64,000 bases of DNA from Geothrix sp. 21YS21S-4 (GCF_030845995.1 NZ_CP132719.1:2542001-2606000), one strand, 5' to 3'; numbered from the stretch's first letter, positions 36,439 to 45,735 are shown. Notes: generated by a model from the sequence alone, not told the origin. A program made the numbers and translations.

Positions 36439-39400
36439 ATGTCCTTCGCGCCGATCCGATTCCTCGCGCTCCCGGCCCTGTTCGGGGCTCTGCTCGCGCT
36501 CGCGGGTTGCAGTGGCGGCGGCACCACCGGCGCCACGCCCAATCCCACGCCCAGCAACGCGCCCTCCATCAGCGCCCTCAGCCCCCTGCATGGAAGCCCC
36601 GGCACCGCGGTCAGCCTGACGGGCACGAACTTCCTCGGAACCACCTCCGTGGCGTTCAACGGGCGGACGGCGTTCGGGTTCACCGTGGCCAGCGCCAGCC
36701 AGATCAACGCCGTGGTACCCAGCGGCGCCACCACCGGCGCCATCCAGATCGCCACGCCGAACGGCTCCGCGGCGTCGGCTTCCTTCACCGTGGATGCCGC
36801 CCAGACGCCCACCCTCGACGCCTTCTCCCCCGCCTCCTTCGCGGCGGGCACGGTGGTCACCCTCACGGGGACCCACTTCGTGGGGGCCACCCAGGTGAGG
36901 TTCAACGGCGTCGACGCCGCGTCCTTCACGGTGGTCAGCGACACCCAGATCCAGGCCACGGCTCCCGCCAACCTCACCGCGGGCGTCCTGTCGGTGATCA
37001 CGCCGGGCGGCACCGCGGCCGCGGCGACGGCCTACACCGTCCCCACCACCCCTTCGGGCATCCAGGTGCTGATGAACACGGGCTTCGAGCAGACGTCGCC
37101 CATCGTGTGGCAGGGGAATACCGGCATCATCCAGGGAGCCTCCGGCTCCAGCGTGGTTCCCCATGGCGGCACCCTCTTCGCCTGGCTGGGAGGCTACGGC
37201 GAGGCCCAGTCCGACCAGCTCAGCCAGGCCCTCTACATCCCCGCCACCGCCACGGCCGCCACCGCCACGTTCTACCTCAAGATCCTCACCAGCGAGACCG
37301 GATCCACCGCCAAGGACACGTTCACCCTCTCCGCCCTGAATTCAGGGGGCACCACCCTGGCGACCCTTCTCACCAAATCCAACCTCGATGCCTCCGGCTA
37401 CGCGGCCTACACGGTGAACCTGCTCCCCTACAAGGGCCAGACCGTCGTGCTGTCCTTCAAGAGCCAGGAGGACGGCTCGAACGCCACCAGCTTCCTGGTG
37501 GACGACGTGACGGCCACCCTCACCGTGCCCACATCGAGTGACCTGAAGCCCGTCATCAGCAGCTTCACGCCCACGTCCGGAATCGCGGGCGAGGCCACGG
37601 TCCAGATCACCGGCGGGAACTTCTTCGGAGTGACCGCCGTGACCATCGGCGGCGCCAGCGCCACCTACACCCTGACGGACGGAACGGCCCTGTCCGCCGT
37701 CCTGCCGGCCTCCGCCGCCACGGGCAGCGCCCCCATCGCCATCACCAACGCCCAGGGGACAGGCACCTCCGCCGCCACCTTCCAGGTTTCGCTCGGCACG
37801 CCCGTCATCACGGGCATGAACCCCGCCCAGGGATCCGTGGGCACCACCGTCGTCATCACCGGCAGCTACCTGGGCTACTCGGGCACCACGGTGACCCTCA
37901 ATGGCCAGGCCGTCGCCCTGACCAGCCAGTCCGCCACCCGGATCACCTTCGTCGTGCCCGCGGGGGCGACCTCGGGGAATGTGGTCGTCACCACGCCGGG
38001 CGGCTCCGCCAACCGCGGGTTCACGGTGACGCCCTCCGGCGCCACCCTCGACCTCCACATCGAGAAGCTCCAGTTCACCCAGAGCACCCAGACCCTGGAC
38101 AACGCCGTGCCCATCGTGGCCGGAAAGGCCGGCCTGGTGCGGGTCTTCGTCCTCGCCAACCAGTCGAACACCGCGGCGCCCGCCGTGCAGGTGACCCTCC
38201 TGAATGGCGGAGTGGCCGTCGCGGGCTATCCCAAGACGATTGCCGCGCCCGTCGTCGGCGCTCCCCTGACGGTCGATGAATCCTCGCTTTCCGCGAGCTG
38301 GAACCTATCCATTCCCGCCACGGACCTCACCACGCCCAGCGGCAGCGGCTACAGCCTTCAGGCGGTGGTGGATCCCAGCAACGCGATTTCCGAGGCGGAC
38401 AAGACCAACAATTCGGCCACCGCGGCCTTCACCAGCCGGACGGTGCCCATTTTCCGCACCACGATCTTCCCCGTCAGCCTCTCGAGCGGAACGGGGAACA
38501 TCACCACCGCCACCAAGGATTCCTGGGCCGCGCGGCTGGCCAAGATGTATCCCGTCGCCAGCGTGGACGTGGTCTTGGGATCCACCTTCACCGGTTCCGT
38601 CTCCACCCTCAGCTCGGACGGCACCAACTGGGACACGCTCCTGAACGACCTCACCGCCAAGCACCTGGCGGACGGGGCCAGCGACCGCTACTACTTCGGC
38701 GCCCTGGCCGTGGACTACGCCTCCGGCGTGGCGGGGCTGGGCTGGGTGCCGCCCACCTCCTCCACGGGCTTCAAGTACCGGACGGCCATCGGGTGGGACA
38801 AGACCGGCTACGCCGACGGCGGCAACTACCCCGAGGTCTTCGCCCACGAGACGGGCCACAACATGGGCCGCAGCCACAGCCCCTGCGGCGGCGCCAGCGA
38901 TCCCGATCCCAACTACCCCTACAGCGGGGCCCTCATCGGGATGTGGGGCTACGACACGGTTCTCAACGCGCTTCAGTCGCCCGCCACTACCAAGGACATC
39001 ATGGCCTACTGCAAACCCAACTGGGTGAGCGACTACACCTACAAGAAGATCCTCGAATTCCGCGCTGGAACCGGGGGTTTCCTCGTGGTGGGCGCCGAGG
39101 ATGATCCGCTGCCCAAGAGCCAGGCGGAATCGAAGGAATGCCTGCTCGTCCGGGGCATCGTCCATGAGGATGGCAAAGTGGAGCTGCTGCCTTCCTTCCG
39201 GACGCAGGCCCTGCCTTCCAACGCCTCGACCCAAGGGGAGTACGTCCTCGAAGGGCAGGACGCCCAGGGGAACAGCCTCTTCACCGCTTCCCTCGATCTG
39301 ATGGAACTGGGCTGCGGCCCCAAGGAGCACGTCCGGCACTTCGTGATGGCCCTGCCCCTCGAAGCGACCGCCCTGGACGCGCTCTCGACCCTCGCCGTCC

Positions 39401-39681
39401 AGAAGGCGGGACGGACGGTGGCGACGGCCCGCTCCACATCGGCCAGCGCCCGCGTGGTAGCCGCGGCCCCCGAAGCCCATCGCGTGGCGGAAGGCCGGAT
39501 CCAGCTCACCTGGGACGCGGCGGTCCATCCCGCCGCCCTGGTCCGGGATGCGGACACGGGCGAGGTCATCGCGATCCTCTCCGGCGGGCGCCAGGTGCTT
39601 CCCTCGGCGGCCAAGCGCCTGGACGTGGTGCTCAGCGACGGCGTGAGGGGCCGGACTCAGCGGCTGGAGACCCTCAAATAG
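36439..39681 (+). CDS. large lipoprotein with TIG repeats, CARDB and reprolysin-like zinc-protease domain
   Basis: A 1080-residue secreted protein with lipobox LALAGC. Two TIG/IPT beta-sandwich repeats occupy about 35-205, then a MAM-like jelly roll (NTGFEQTSPIVWQGN) at about 210-365, two more TIG repeats at about 365-535, and a CARDB-like domain at about 540-660. A metalloprotease domain follows, with the motif HETGHNMGRSH at 803-813 giving zinc ligands His803, His807 and His813 and catalytic Glu804; its Met-turn may be MWGYD or MAYC. The C-terminal 180 residues are beta-rich. It is probably cell-surface anchored and may be self-processed or cleave external protein. Confidence 0.85.
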   Translation: MSFAPIRFLALPALFGALLALAGCSGGGTTGATPNPTPSNAPSISALSPLHGSPGTAVSLTGTNFLGTTSVAFNGRTAFGFTVASASQINAVVPSGATTGAIQIATPNGSAASASFTVDAAQTPTLDAFSPASFAAGTVVTLTGTHFVGATQVRFNGVDAASFTVVSDTQIQATAPANLTAGVLSVITPGGTAAAATAYTVPTTPSGIQVLMNTGFEQTSPIVWQGNTGIIQGASGSSVVPHGGTLFAWLGGYGEAQSDQLSQALYIPATATAATATFYLKILTSETGSTAKDTFTLSALNSGGTTLATLLTKSNLDASGYAAYTVNLLPYKGQTVVLSFKSQEDGSNATSFLVDDVTATLTVPTSSDLKPVISSFTPTSGIAGEATVQITGGNFFGVTAVTIGGASATYTLTDGTALSAVLPASAATGSAPIAITNAQGTGTSAATFQVSLGTPVITGMNPAQGSVGTTVVITGSYLGYSGTTVTLNGQAVALTSQSATRITFVVPAGATSGNVVVTTPGGSANRGFTVTPSGATLDLHIEKLQFTQSTQTLDNAVPIVAGKAGLVRVFVLANQSNTAAPAVQVTLLNGGVAVAGYPKTIAAPVVGAPLTVDESSLSASWNLSIPATDLTTPSGSGYSLQAVVDPSNAISEADKTNNSATAAFTSRTVPIFRTTIFPVSLSSGTGNITTATKDSWAARLAKMYPVASVDVVLGSTFTGSVSTLSSDGTNWDTLLNDLTAKHLADGASDRYYFGALAVDYASGVAGLGWVPPTSSTGFKYRTAIGWDKTGYADGGNYPEVFAHETGHNMGRSHSPCGGASDPDPNYPYSGALIGMWGYDTVLNALQSPATTKDIMAYCKPNWVSDYTYKKILEFRAGTGGFLVVGAEDDPLPKSQAESKECLLVRGIVHEDGKVELLPSFRTQALPSNASTQGEYVLEGQDAQGNSLFTASLDLMELGCGPKEHVRHFVMALPLEATALDALSTLAVQKAGRTVATARSTSASARVVAAAPEAHRVAEGRIQLTWDAAVHPAALVRDADTGEVIAILSGGRQVLPSAAKRLDVVLSDGVRGRTQRLETLK

Positions 39682-39700
39682 GGCCGGCTTTTCCCCTTTG

Positions 39701-39726
39701 AACGCCCGGCGTGCCGGGCGTTTTTT
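39701..39726 (+). terminator. rho-independent terminator after the metalloprotease-like gene
   Basis: A 9-bp GC-rich stem (39701-39709 with 39714-39722), a CGTG loop, then six T residues overlapping the last stem pairs. Confidence 0.9.
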
Positions 39727-39785
39727 ATGCGTGAGTGTTCCGACATTCCATGGGACACTGGACGATCGTCTGTACCCGGGGGCCC

Positions 39786-41696
39786 ATGACGCTCACGCAC
39801 TACCAGCTCCTGTCGAATTGCCCTGACGAGCAGCTCAGGATCATCTGCGAGCGCCGGCGCCTGCCCATTCCCATCCGCTGGAAGGAGGAGGCCGAGGGCC
39901 GGATGCGGCTGCTCAAGACCATGGTCTTCCACCTGGAGGACCACAAGCGGTTGTCCGACACCCTGGCCGACCTCGACAGCGGATCCCTGGTGGCGCTCAA
40001 GCACCTGGCCGGCGACGGATCCCTGCCCGACCCCAAGGCCCTGGACGTCCTGCGGGACCTGGGATTGATCCTGCCCGACGGCGACGGCTGGGCCGTCGCG
40101 GATCGCGTGGCGGACGCCCTGGAGGACTTCGACGACGGCGCCCTCACCTTCCAGGCTCCCGCCGAAGTGAAGTTCCGTCCGCCCGAGCCGTTCCGGTTCT
40201 CGCTGGCCCTCACCAGCGTCCTGCTGCGGTGCGTGGCGGGGCTGCGGGTCCTGAAGGGCGGCCTGCCCGCGAAAAAGGAACTGGGTCAGCTGATGCACCG
40301 CAACGCCATGCTCCAGGAGGAGCAGGACGCCACGCTGCTGTTCACCCTCCTGCACCGGCTCGGCCTGCTGTGGAACCGGGAAGGCCGGGTGGAGACCCTG
40401 CTCCCCGCCGTGACCAGCCATCCTCCCCGCTGGGTGGCGGAGCGGGCCTTCGCCAGCCTGCTGGAGCACGACCTCAAGGCCTGGGGGATGCCGCCCGCGG
40501 AGGATCGCCATTTCCTGATGCAGCACCTCCTGGAGCGCCGGGGCCAGGCCCTCGCCGTCCAGCCTTTCCTGGCCTTCCTCCGGACCCTCCATCCCCTGGA
40601 CGAGGAGCGCACCCGCACGGTGTTCCTGCCGTTCCTCAGCCGGATGGGGATCATCCAGGGAGACGCGGGCTTCGCTCACCTCCAGCTCACGGAGCACGGC
40701 GAGGCCCTGGCCCACGAGTACCTGCTGCGCGACCTGAAGGCCACCGCCGCCCACTGGCAGCCCCTGGAGCTGGATCAGCCGATGATCCTCCAGCCCACCC
40801 TGGAGCTGCTGACGCCCCTCCTCCAGAATCCCCATCGCCTGCTCCAGCTGGCGCAGTTGGCGGATGTGGAGTCCCTGGATGCCATGGGCACCTTCCGGGT
40901 GAGCCACGCGACCCTGGTCCGCGCCCTCGACGCCGGCGTGCCCCTGGAGGACCTGGGCCAGCGCCTGGGAGCCTCCACCCAGACCCTGCCCCAACCCCTG
41001 ATCCAGCTGCTGGAGGACCTCTCCCGCCGGGTGGGCGAGGTGGAGGTCCAGCAGGGCGTGCGCCTGGTTCGGGCTCGGACCGCCCATCTGGCGGAAGAGC
41101 TGAAGCTGCGCCCGGAACTGGGACCCCTCAAGCTGGCCTCGCTGTCCGAGACGGTCCTGGAGGTGCGCGGCGACGGCAACGCCCACGCCCTGCTCAAGCA
41201 GGCGGGGTTCATGCCCAAGCCCGGCCGCTTCCTGGCCCTCAGCGTGGATTCCGACGAGAAGCTCTACCTGTGGGCCCTCGCGGCCCTCGCCTTCGTGGAC
41301 GAGAAGGGAATGAACCATCACCTGGAGCCGGTGCAGCAGATGGTGCGCTGCGCCCTCCAGCGGCTCCACGACGAGGATCCCGCCCTCTACCAGGAGGTCC
41401 AGCGGCGGATCCCCATGCTCCACCTCGGCGGGGAGGACCAGCTCGCCGAGGAGGTGCAGCGCATCCTGGAGTACGCCGCCGGCCACACCCTCATGGTGGA
41501 ACTCACCTACCTGCCGCCGGCAGCCCATCGCACGCAGTTGCGGCGGGTGTCACCCCGCACCATCCAGGAGGACCATCTCCTGGCCTTCTGCCACCTCCAC
41601 CAGGAGGAGATGGCCTTCCGCCTCACCCGCATCCAGGGCGTGAAGCTGCTCAACGAGCGCGGCTGGACCCCGGCCAACCACAGCCAGGCGGGGTGA
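39786..41696 (+). CDS. helicase-associated protein with WYL-like C-terminus (XPB partner)
   Basis: A 636-residue protein. The N-terminal 350 residues have winged-helix-like alpha-helical repeats. The region near 420-520 (VRARTAHLAEELKLRPELG, then EVRGDGNAHALLKQAGF) resembles the Helicase_C_3 domain that accompanies XPB in actinobacteria. The C-terminus has a WYL-like barrel: TLMVELTYLPP, then LRRVSPRTIQEDHLLAFC and FRLTRIQGVKLL. WYL domains sense ligands or nucleic acids. No Walker motifs are seen, so it should not be an ATPase itself. I chose ATG 39786 after a G-rich stretch; an upstream GTG at 39735 would start beside the terminator. Confidence 0.75.
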   Translation: MTLTHYQLLSNCPDEQLRIICERRRLPIPIRWKEEAEGRMRLLKTMVFHLEDHKRLSDTLADLDSGSLVALKHLAGDGSLPDPKALDVLRDLGLILPDGDGWAVADRVADALEDFDDGALTFQAPAEVKFRPPEPFRFSLALTSVLLRCVAGLRVLKGGLPAKKELGQLMHRNAMLQEEQDATLLFTLLHRLGLLWNREGRVETLLPAVTSHPPRWVAERAFASLLEHDLKAWGMPPAEDRHFLMQHLLERRGQALAVQPFLAFLRTLHPLDEERTRTVFLPFLSRMGIIQGDAGFAHLQLTEHGEALAHEYLLRDLKATAAHWQPLELDQPMILQPTLELLTPLLQNPHRLLQLAQLADVESLDAMGTFRVSHATLVRALDAGVPLEDLGQRLGASTQTLPQPLIQLLEDLSRRVGEVEVQQGVRLVRARTAHLAEELKLRPELGPLKLASLSETVLEVRGDGNAHALLKQAGFMPKPGRFLALSVDSDEKLYLWALAALAFVDEKGMNHHLEPVQQMVRCALQRLHDEDPALYQEVQRRIPMLHLGGEDQLAEEVQRILEYAAGHTLMVELTYLPPAAHRTQLRRVSPRTIQEDHLLAFCHLHQEEMAFRLTRIQGVKLLNERGWTPANHSQAG

Positions 41697-41725
41697 GGCT
41701 GTTTCCGGGGGTTCTGCGCTACGCT

Positions 41726-41872
41726 TCATACCCCTTTGCATTCAAAGAATAAGGATCACCACCAAGACGCCAAGGGCACCAAGAAAAGCCTCCGCAACGG
41801 GTGGGGCTTTTCTTGGTGCCTTCGTGTCTTGGTGGTGAAAAGAAAATCTTGGTCTTGATCGCCTGTGAGGAT
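41726..41872. repeat. repeat A copy 3
   Basis: It starts TCATACCCCTTTGCATTC, 29 nt after the stop of the WYL gene. The arms 41757-41790 and 41805-41837 pair almost perfectly over about 33 bp (GACGCCAAGGGCACCAAGAA on the left). It ends in GTCTTGATCGCCTG. It lies between convergent genes and could also act as a terminator. Confidence 0.85.
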
Positions 41873-41901
41873 CCGGCCTCGAGGCGACGGCGCGGGGCCG
41901 G

Positions 41902-42189
41902 CTATCCCACCAGTTCCTTCAGCCGCTTGTCGAGGACGTCGGCGAGTCGCTCCACCACTTCGCGGTTCTCGTTCCGGACGGACTGGATCTCCTTTTCCAG
42001 CTTGCGCTCGGTCTGCATGACCGACTTCTGGATCTGGGACAGGACGCCCTTGAGATCGTCGATCTCGTTCAGCAGGTTGTTCAGGCGGGGATCCGGCGGG
42101 CGGCTGTTGCTGAAGACACCCATGCCCGCCAGCACCGTGGCGAGAGCCGACAACAGGAGGATGAGGAGGAGCAGGGGATTGCTGGCCAT
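41902..42189 (-). CDS. small membrane-anchored coiled-coil protein
   Basis: A 95-residue protein with one transmembrane helix (residues about 5-27, LLLLILLLSALATVLAGMG), followed by a charged segment with the heptad-like pattern NNLLNEIDDLKGVLSQIQKS to the end. It probably forms a trimeric or dimeric coiled coil. Its function is unknown. It follows the ECF sigma pair on the same strand, with a gap of 64 nt, and may belong to that operon. A second ATG two codons upstream (42195) is also possible. Confidence 0.7.
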   Translation of the reverse strand: MASNPLLLLILLLSALATVLAGMGVFSNSRPPDPRLNNLLNEIDDLKGVLSQIQKSVMQTERKLEKEIQSVRNENREVVERLADVLDKRLKELVG

Positions 42190-42253
42190 GGGCACACCTT
42201 GCCCTTGAGTTTGCCAGGATCATGCCGGTCCGGCTTGGGAGAAGCCGATCAGG

Positions 42254-42781
42254 CTACGGCTGCTGCTTGACCCGCTGGTAGTCGTCCGCCTGGATCTTCA
42301 GGGGCTTTTCCACGGGAATGACGAGATAGGGCTCGCTCCGCCGGCCGGGCCTGCGGGACGACGCCAACTGAAGCTGCTGCTGAACCTCTTCCTTGGCCTG
42401 GCGCTCCTTGGCCACTTCGGAGGCGTGGGCGGCGGCCAGGCGGGCCAGTTCCTGGGTCTGCTGCTGGGCCTGGACGGCCAGTCCATCCGCGCGCTGCTTC
42501 TGCTGGAAGCCCCAGGTCCCCATGCCGGCCAGGGCCGCGAGGATGGGCAGGGCCGCGGCGGCGAGGAGCCCCCACGAGGGACGCTTCCGCTCGGTCCGGC
42601 GGCGGCGCTGGGCTTCCCGGCGGAGATCCTCCGCCAGGGCGGTGAGGGCGGCGTCCGGAGGCTGGGGAGTCGCGGCGGCCGTCGGGGCCGTGGGGGCCAA
42701 GCCGAGCAGGTCGCGGAGTTCCGCCCGAAGCTGGACGTCCTCGGCGGGTTCGAAGCGCCGGGCGGGGTCAGACCAGGACAT
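42254..42781 (-). CDS. membrane protein, probable ECF sigma partner
   Basis: A 175-residue protein whose N-terminus overlaps the sigma-factor gene by 14 bases, the typical arrangement of sigma/anti-sigma pairs. A single hydrophobic segment lies at about 70-93 (WGLLAAAALPILAALAGMG). The cytosolic N-terminal 65 residues have two acidic/Leu patches; the outside part has an Ala/Gln coiled coil. The zinc motif HxxxCxxC of common anti-sigma factors is absent, so it may bind the sigma factor in another way, or may not be an anti-sigma factor. Confidence 0.65.
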   Translation of the reverse strand: MSWSDPARRFEPAEDVQLRAELRDLLGLAPTAPTAAATPQPPDAALTALAEDLRREAQRRRRTERKRPSWGLLAAAALPILAALAGMGTWGFQQKQRADGLAVQAQQQTQELARLAAAHASEVAKERQAKEEVQQQLQLASSRRPGRRSEPYLVIPVEKPLKIQADDYQRVKQQP

Positions 42782-43283
42782 GCACGCCTCCTGAGGGGTT
42801 GAGCTGATCTTTGAGTTGGGCCTTGGCCCGGTGGATCCTCGTCTTCACGGTAGCTTCCGGAATGCCGAGGATCTCCGCGATCTCGCGGATGGACAATCCC
42901 TCGACCACGAACAGCCACAGGGCCTCGCGGAAGGTCGGGGACAGCAGCCGCATCCGCTCCCGGACCTCCTGGTTCAGCACCTGGTCGTCCGCCCCGCCCG
43001 CCAGCCCGGGCTCCATCACCACTTCCAGGCTGAGGTTCTGGTTCTTCATGGGGCGGCGCTCGGTGAGGGACAGGGTGCGGACGGTGCCGTACAGGAAGGC
43101 GGTGGGATGCTCCACCCGCTCCTCCCGCTGCATGAGGATGACGAACGCCTCCTGGGCGATGTCCTCCGCGAAGGTGGCGCCGTAGCGGCGGGCATAGCTC
43201 ACCAGCCGCGGATAGAGTTCCGCGAAAGCCTGATGGAAGGCCTCCTGGGTACCAAAGGGGGTTTCGGGGGGGGACTGCGCCAT
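42768..43283 (-). CDS. ECF-type RNA polymerase sigma factor
   Basis: A 171-residue protein with sigma region 2 (AFHQAFAELYPRLVSYARRYG, EDIAQEAFVILMQREE) and region 4 (LSPTFREALWLFVVEGLSIREIAEILGIPEATVKTRIHRA), so about normal for the ECF family. The DNA-recognition helix is in EATVKTRIHRAKAQL. It should direct a small regulon in response to an envelope signal through its overlapping partner. The uracil-DNA glycosylase starts divergently 62 bp away. Confidence 0.93.
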   Translation of the reverse strand: MAQSPPETPFGTQEAFHQAFAELYPRLVSYARRYGATFAEDIAQEAFVILMQREERVEHPTAFLYGTVRTLSLTERRPMKNQNLSLEVVMEPGLAGGADDQVLNQEVRERMRLLSPTFREALWLFVVEGLSIREIAEILGIPEATVKTRIHRAKAQLKDQLNPSGGVHVLV

Positions 43284-43345
43284 GCAAGCTCCAACGCCCT
43301 AGGATGCCCGATGCGGGAGGGAAGTTCCGGGCTAGGCTGGAAGGG

Positions 43346-44164
43346 ATGGATCACCCACTCCGAGCCTGGCGGGACACCCTGGAGGAGCTGGGGGTGATGG
43401 GATTGGTCCGCGAGCCCCTCCCGCCCTCCCCTGCCCCGGAGCCCAGGTTGGAGCCGGCACGGCCGGCGGCTCCGCCGCGGCCCGTCGCCCCCTCCCGCCC
43501 AGTCGCCCCGGCACCGCGAAGCGCCGCTGCTTACGTTCCACCCTCGGACCCCGTGGGCTGCCCGCCGCCGGACGTGGTCGCGGGCGCGGCTTCCCTCGGG
43601 GAGCTGGAGCAGGCCATCCGCGGCTGCCTGGCCTGCCCGCTGGGACCCTGCCGGATCAAGTTCGTGTTCGGCGAGGGGGATCCCGGCGCTCGGCTGATGT
43701 TCGTGGGCGAGGGCCCCGGCCGGGACGAGGACCTGCAGGGAAGGCCCTTCGTGGGGCGGGCGGGCGAACTGCTGGACAAGATGATCGGGGCCATCGGGCT
43801 GAAGCGGACCGAGGTCTACATTGGGAACGTGGTGAAGTGCCGCCCCCCCGACAACCGCACGCCGACCCCGGACGAAGCCCGCGCCTGCCTCGGCTACCTG
43901 CGGCGGCAGATCGAGCTGATCCAGCCGGCGGTGATCGTCACGCTGGGCGCCACGCCCCTGCGCGAACTGGTGGGCGTGACCGAGGGCATCACCCGCGTCC
44001 GCGGCCAGTGGAAGCGCGTGGTCGTGGGCGGGCGCGAAATTCCCGTGATGCCCACCTTCCATCCCGCCTACGTGCTGCGCCAGTACACCCAGGACGTCCG
44101 CCGCGCCGTGTGGGCGGACCTGAAAGCGGCGAAGGAGTGGGTGGACAAGGCCGCAGGGGCGTGA
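43346..44164 (+). CDS. uracil-DNA glycosylase, family 4 (iron-sulfur)
   Basis: A 272-residue enzyme that removes uracil from DNA. The 4Fe-4S ligands are Cys94, Cys97, Cys165 and Cys181 (CLACPLGPCR, NVVKCRPP, ARACLGYL). The catalytic motif A is GEGPGRDED at 121-129, and the PTFHPAYVLR stretch supplies motif 2. The first 85 residues are Pro/Ala-rich with PAPEPR-type repeats and look disordered; such an N-terminal extension is common in this family. I chose the ATG at 43346, preceded by GGAAGG; a longer frame starts at 43304. Confidence 0.93.
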   Translation: MDHPLRAWRDTLEELGVMGLVREPLPPSPAPEPRLEPARPAAPPRPVAPSRPVAPAPRSAAAYVPPSDPVGCPPPDVVAGAASLGELEQAIRGCLACPLGPCRIKFVFGEGDPGARLMFVGEGPGRDEDLQGRPFVGRAGELLDKMIGAIGLKRTEVYIGNVVKCRPPDNRTPTPDEARACLGYLRRQIELIQPAVIVTLGATPLRELVGVTEGITRVRGQWKRVVVGGREIPVMPTFHPAYVLRQYTQDVRRAVWADLKAAKEWVDKAAGA

Positions 44165-44287
44165 TCGTCCTCGTCCGGTTCTCCAATCCGATCCTGGGAG
44201 AGGTCTGAGGCCGAAGGCGATGGAGGCGGCGGGCGCGAGCCGAGAGCCACACTGTGTCATGCTAGGCCTAGCTTTTCGGGGTCGGTC

Positions 44288-45655
44288 ATGCGTCTTGTGA
44301 ACGTGTTCTTTTTCGTGCTCCTGGCCTTCGTCCTGTTCGTCCTGGGCAACCTGTACCTGACCAACCACGACCTGCTGGTGCGGGAAGTCGTCATCTTCGG
44401 CGAGCGCATCAAGATCCAGAGCGTGATCCTCCTGGCGTTCCTGCTGGGCTTCCTGCTCAACATCCTCTACACGGGGATCATGGAGCTGGTGCGGCTGGTG
44501 CGTGGCCTCAACGATTCCGCGGACACGCGGCTGGTGAAGCGCATTTCCGAGCGCTTCCAGGACGCCCGCGATCTGGTGGCCCACGGCCAGCCCCGCGAGG
44601 CCCGGGACATCCTGGAGACCATCCTCGAGCAGCGGAAGGAATACCTCCCCGCGCGGATGCTGCTGGGGGAGATCCTCCTCAAGATCGGCCACGCCGAGGA
44701 GGCCTCGAAGCTCTACCAGGCCATCGCCGAGGACGAGCCGGATCAGGTGGAGGCCCGCTACCAGCTGGCCGAGGCCCTGATGGCCGTGCGGAATTCCGAG
44801 GCCGCCCTCGCCATCCTGAAGAAGCTCGCGGCGGATCATCCCAAGAAGGCCCTCCGCGCCTGGCGCCGGCTGCGCGCGCTCCACCTCGACGCCCAGCGCT
44901 GGGAAGAGGCCGTGGAGGCCCACAAGAAGCTGCAGCTCTACTTCCCCGGCGAACTCACGCAGGGAGAGAAGGCCCAGGGCGCCGCGCTCGCCTACCAGGT
45001 CGGAATGGCCAAGGTGGAGGCGGATCTGTTCAAGGACGCCGCCCAGATCTTCCAGCAGGTCATCAAGGACGAGCCCGAGTTCGTGCCCGCCTACCTCAGC
45101 CTCGGCCGCTGCATGATCCTCCAGGACCAGGAGGCGCAGGGCGTCGAGATCTGGATCGAAGGCTTCCGCAAGACCGGGGAAGGCACCTTCCTCCAGGAGC
45201 TGGAGGACTACTTCATCCAGCTGGGGCGCCCGGAGGACGGCCTGGCCGTCATGCGCAAGGTGGCCGCCACCTCCAAGCACGCCACCACGGCGAAGTTCTT
45301 CCTGGGCAAGATGCTCTACCGCCTGGAGATCCTGGACGAGGCCCTGGACGTGTTCCAGGAGGTCCGCAGCCAGGTCGTCTACAGCCCGATCCTGTTCTTC
45401 TTCATGGCCAAGATTCACAGCCGGCGCGGCCGGCTGGACGCCGCCCTCAACGAGTACCGCCAGCTCCTGCGGAACCTGGGCGTCCTCAAGCTGCGGTTCG
45501 AGTGCGCCGTGTGCGGCCACAAGACCCAGGACTACGACGACCGCTGCGACAGCTGCGGAAGCTGGAACAGCAGCCACTTCCTGTTCAAGGAGAGCGACCT
45601 GCCCGAAGGCCCCATCCGCGGCGGGGAAAGCGGCAACTGGATGGCGATGCTGTAG
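44288..45655 (+). CDS. LapA/LapB-like membrane TPR protein with rubredoxin-type zinc site
   Basis: A 455-residue protein. Two N-terminal helices (about 4-24 and 44-66) with the LapA-like segment NHDLLVREVVIFGERIKIQ are followed by a TPR array at about 90-390, and then CAVCGH with CDSCGSW, a CxxC pair of the rubredoxin type. In E. coli, LapA and LapB are separate proteins that set LPS levels through FtsH control of LpxC. Here both functions may be in one chain, which is inference. The protein is followed by a strong terminator. Confidence 0.82.
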   Translation: MRLVNVFFFVLLAFVLFVLGNLYLTNHDLLVREVVIFGERIKIQSVILLAFLLGFLLNILYTGIMELVRLVRGLNDSADTRLVKRISERFQDARDLVAHGQPREARDILETILEQRKEYLPARMLLGEILLKIGHAEEASKLYQAIAEDEPDQVEARYQLAEALMAVRNSEAALAILKKLAADHPKKALRAWRRLRALHLDAQRWEEAVEAHKKLQLYFPGELTQGEKAQGAALAYQVGMAKVEADLFKDAAQIFQQVIKDEPEFVPAYLSLGRCMILQDQEAQGVEIWIEGFRKTGEGTFLQELEDYFIQLGRPEDGLAVMRKVAATSKHATTAKFFLGKMLYRLEILDEALDVFQEVRSQVVYSPILFFFMAKIHSRRGRLDAALNEYRQLLRNLGVLKLRFECAVCGHKTQDYDDRCDSCGSWNSSHFLFKESDLPEGPIRGGESGNWMAML

Positions 45656-45669
45656 CGCCGCCGTTTCCC

Positions 45670-45707
45670 CCAATCAAAAGGGCGCCGATCGGCGCCCTTT
45701 TGATTGG
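45670..45707 (+). terminator. hairpin terminator after the LapB-like gene
   Basis: A perfect 17-bp stem (45670-45686 with 45691-45707) with a GATC loop and internal TTTT in the right arm. The pairing is complete, so it could serve both strands. Confidence 0.9.
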
Positions 45708-45735
45708 AAGCTGAATTCAGTCAGCAGATGAATCG

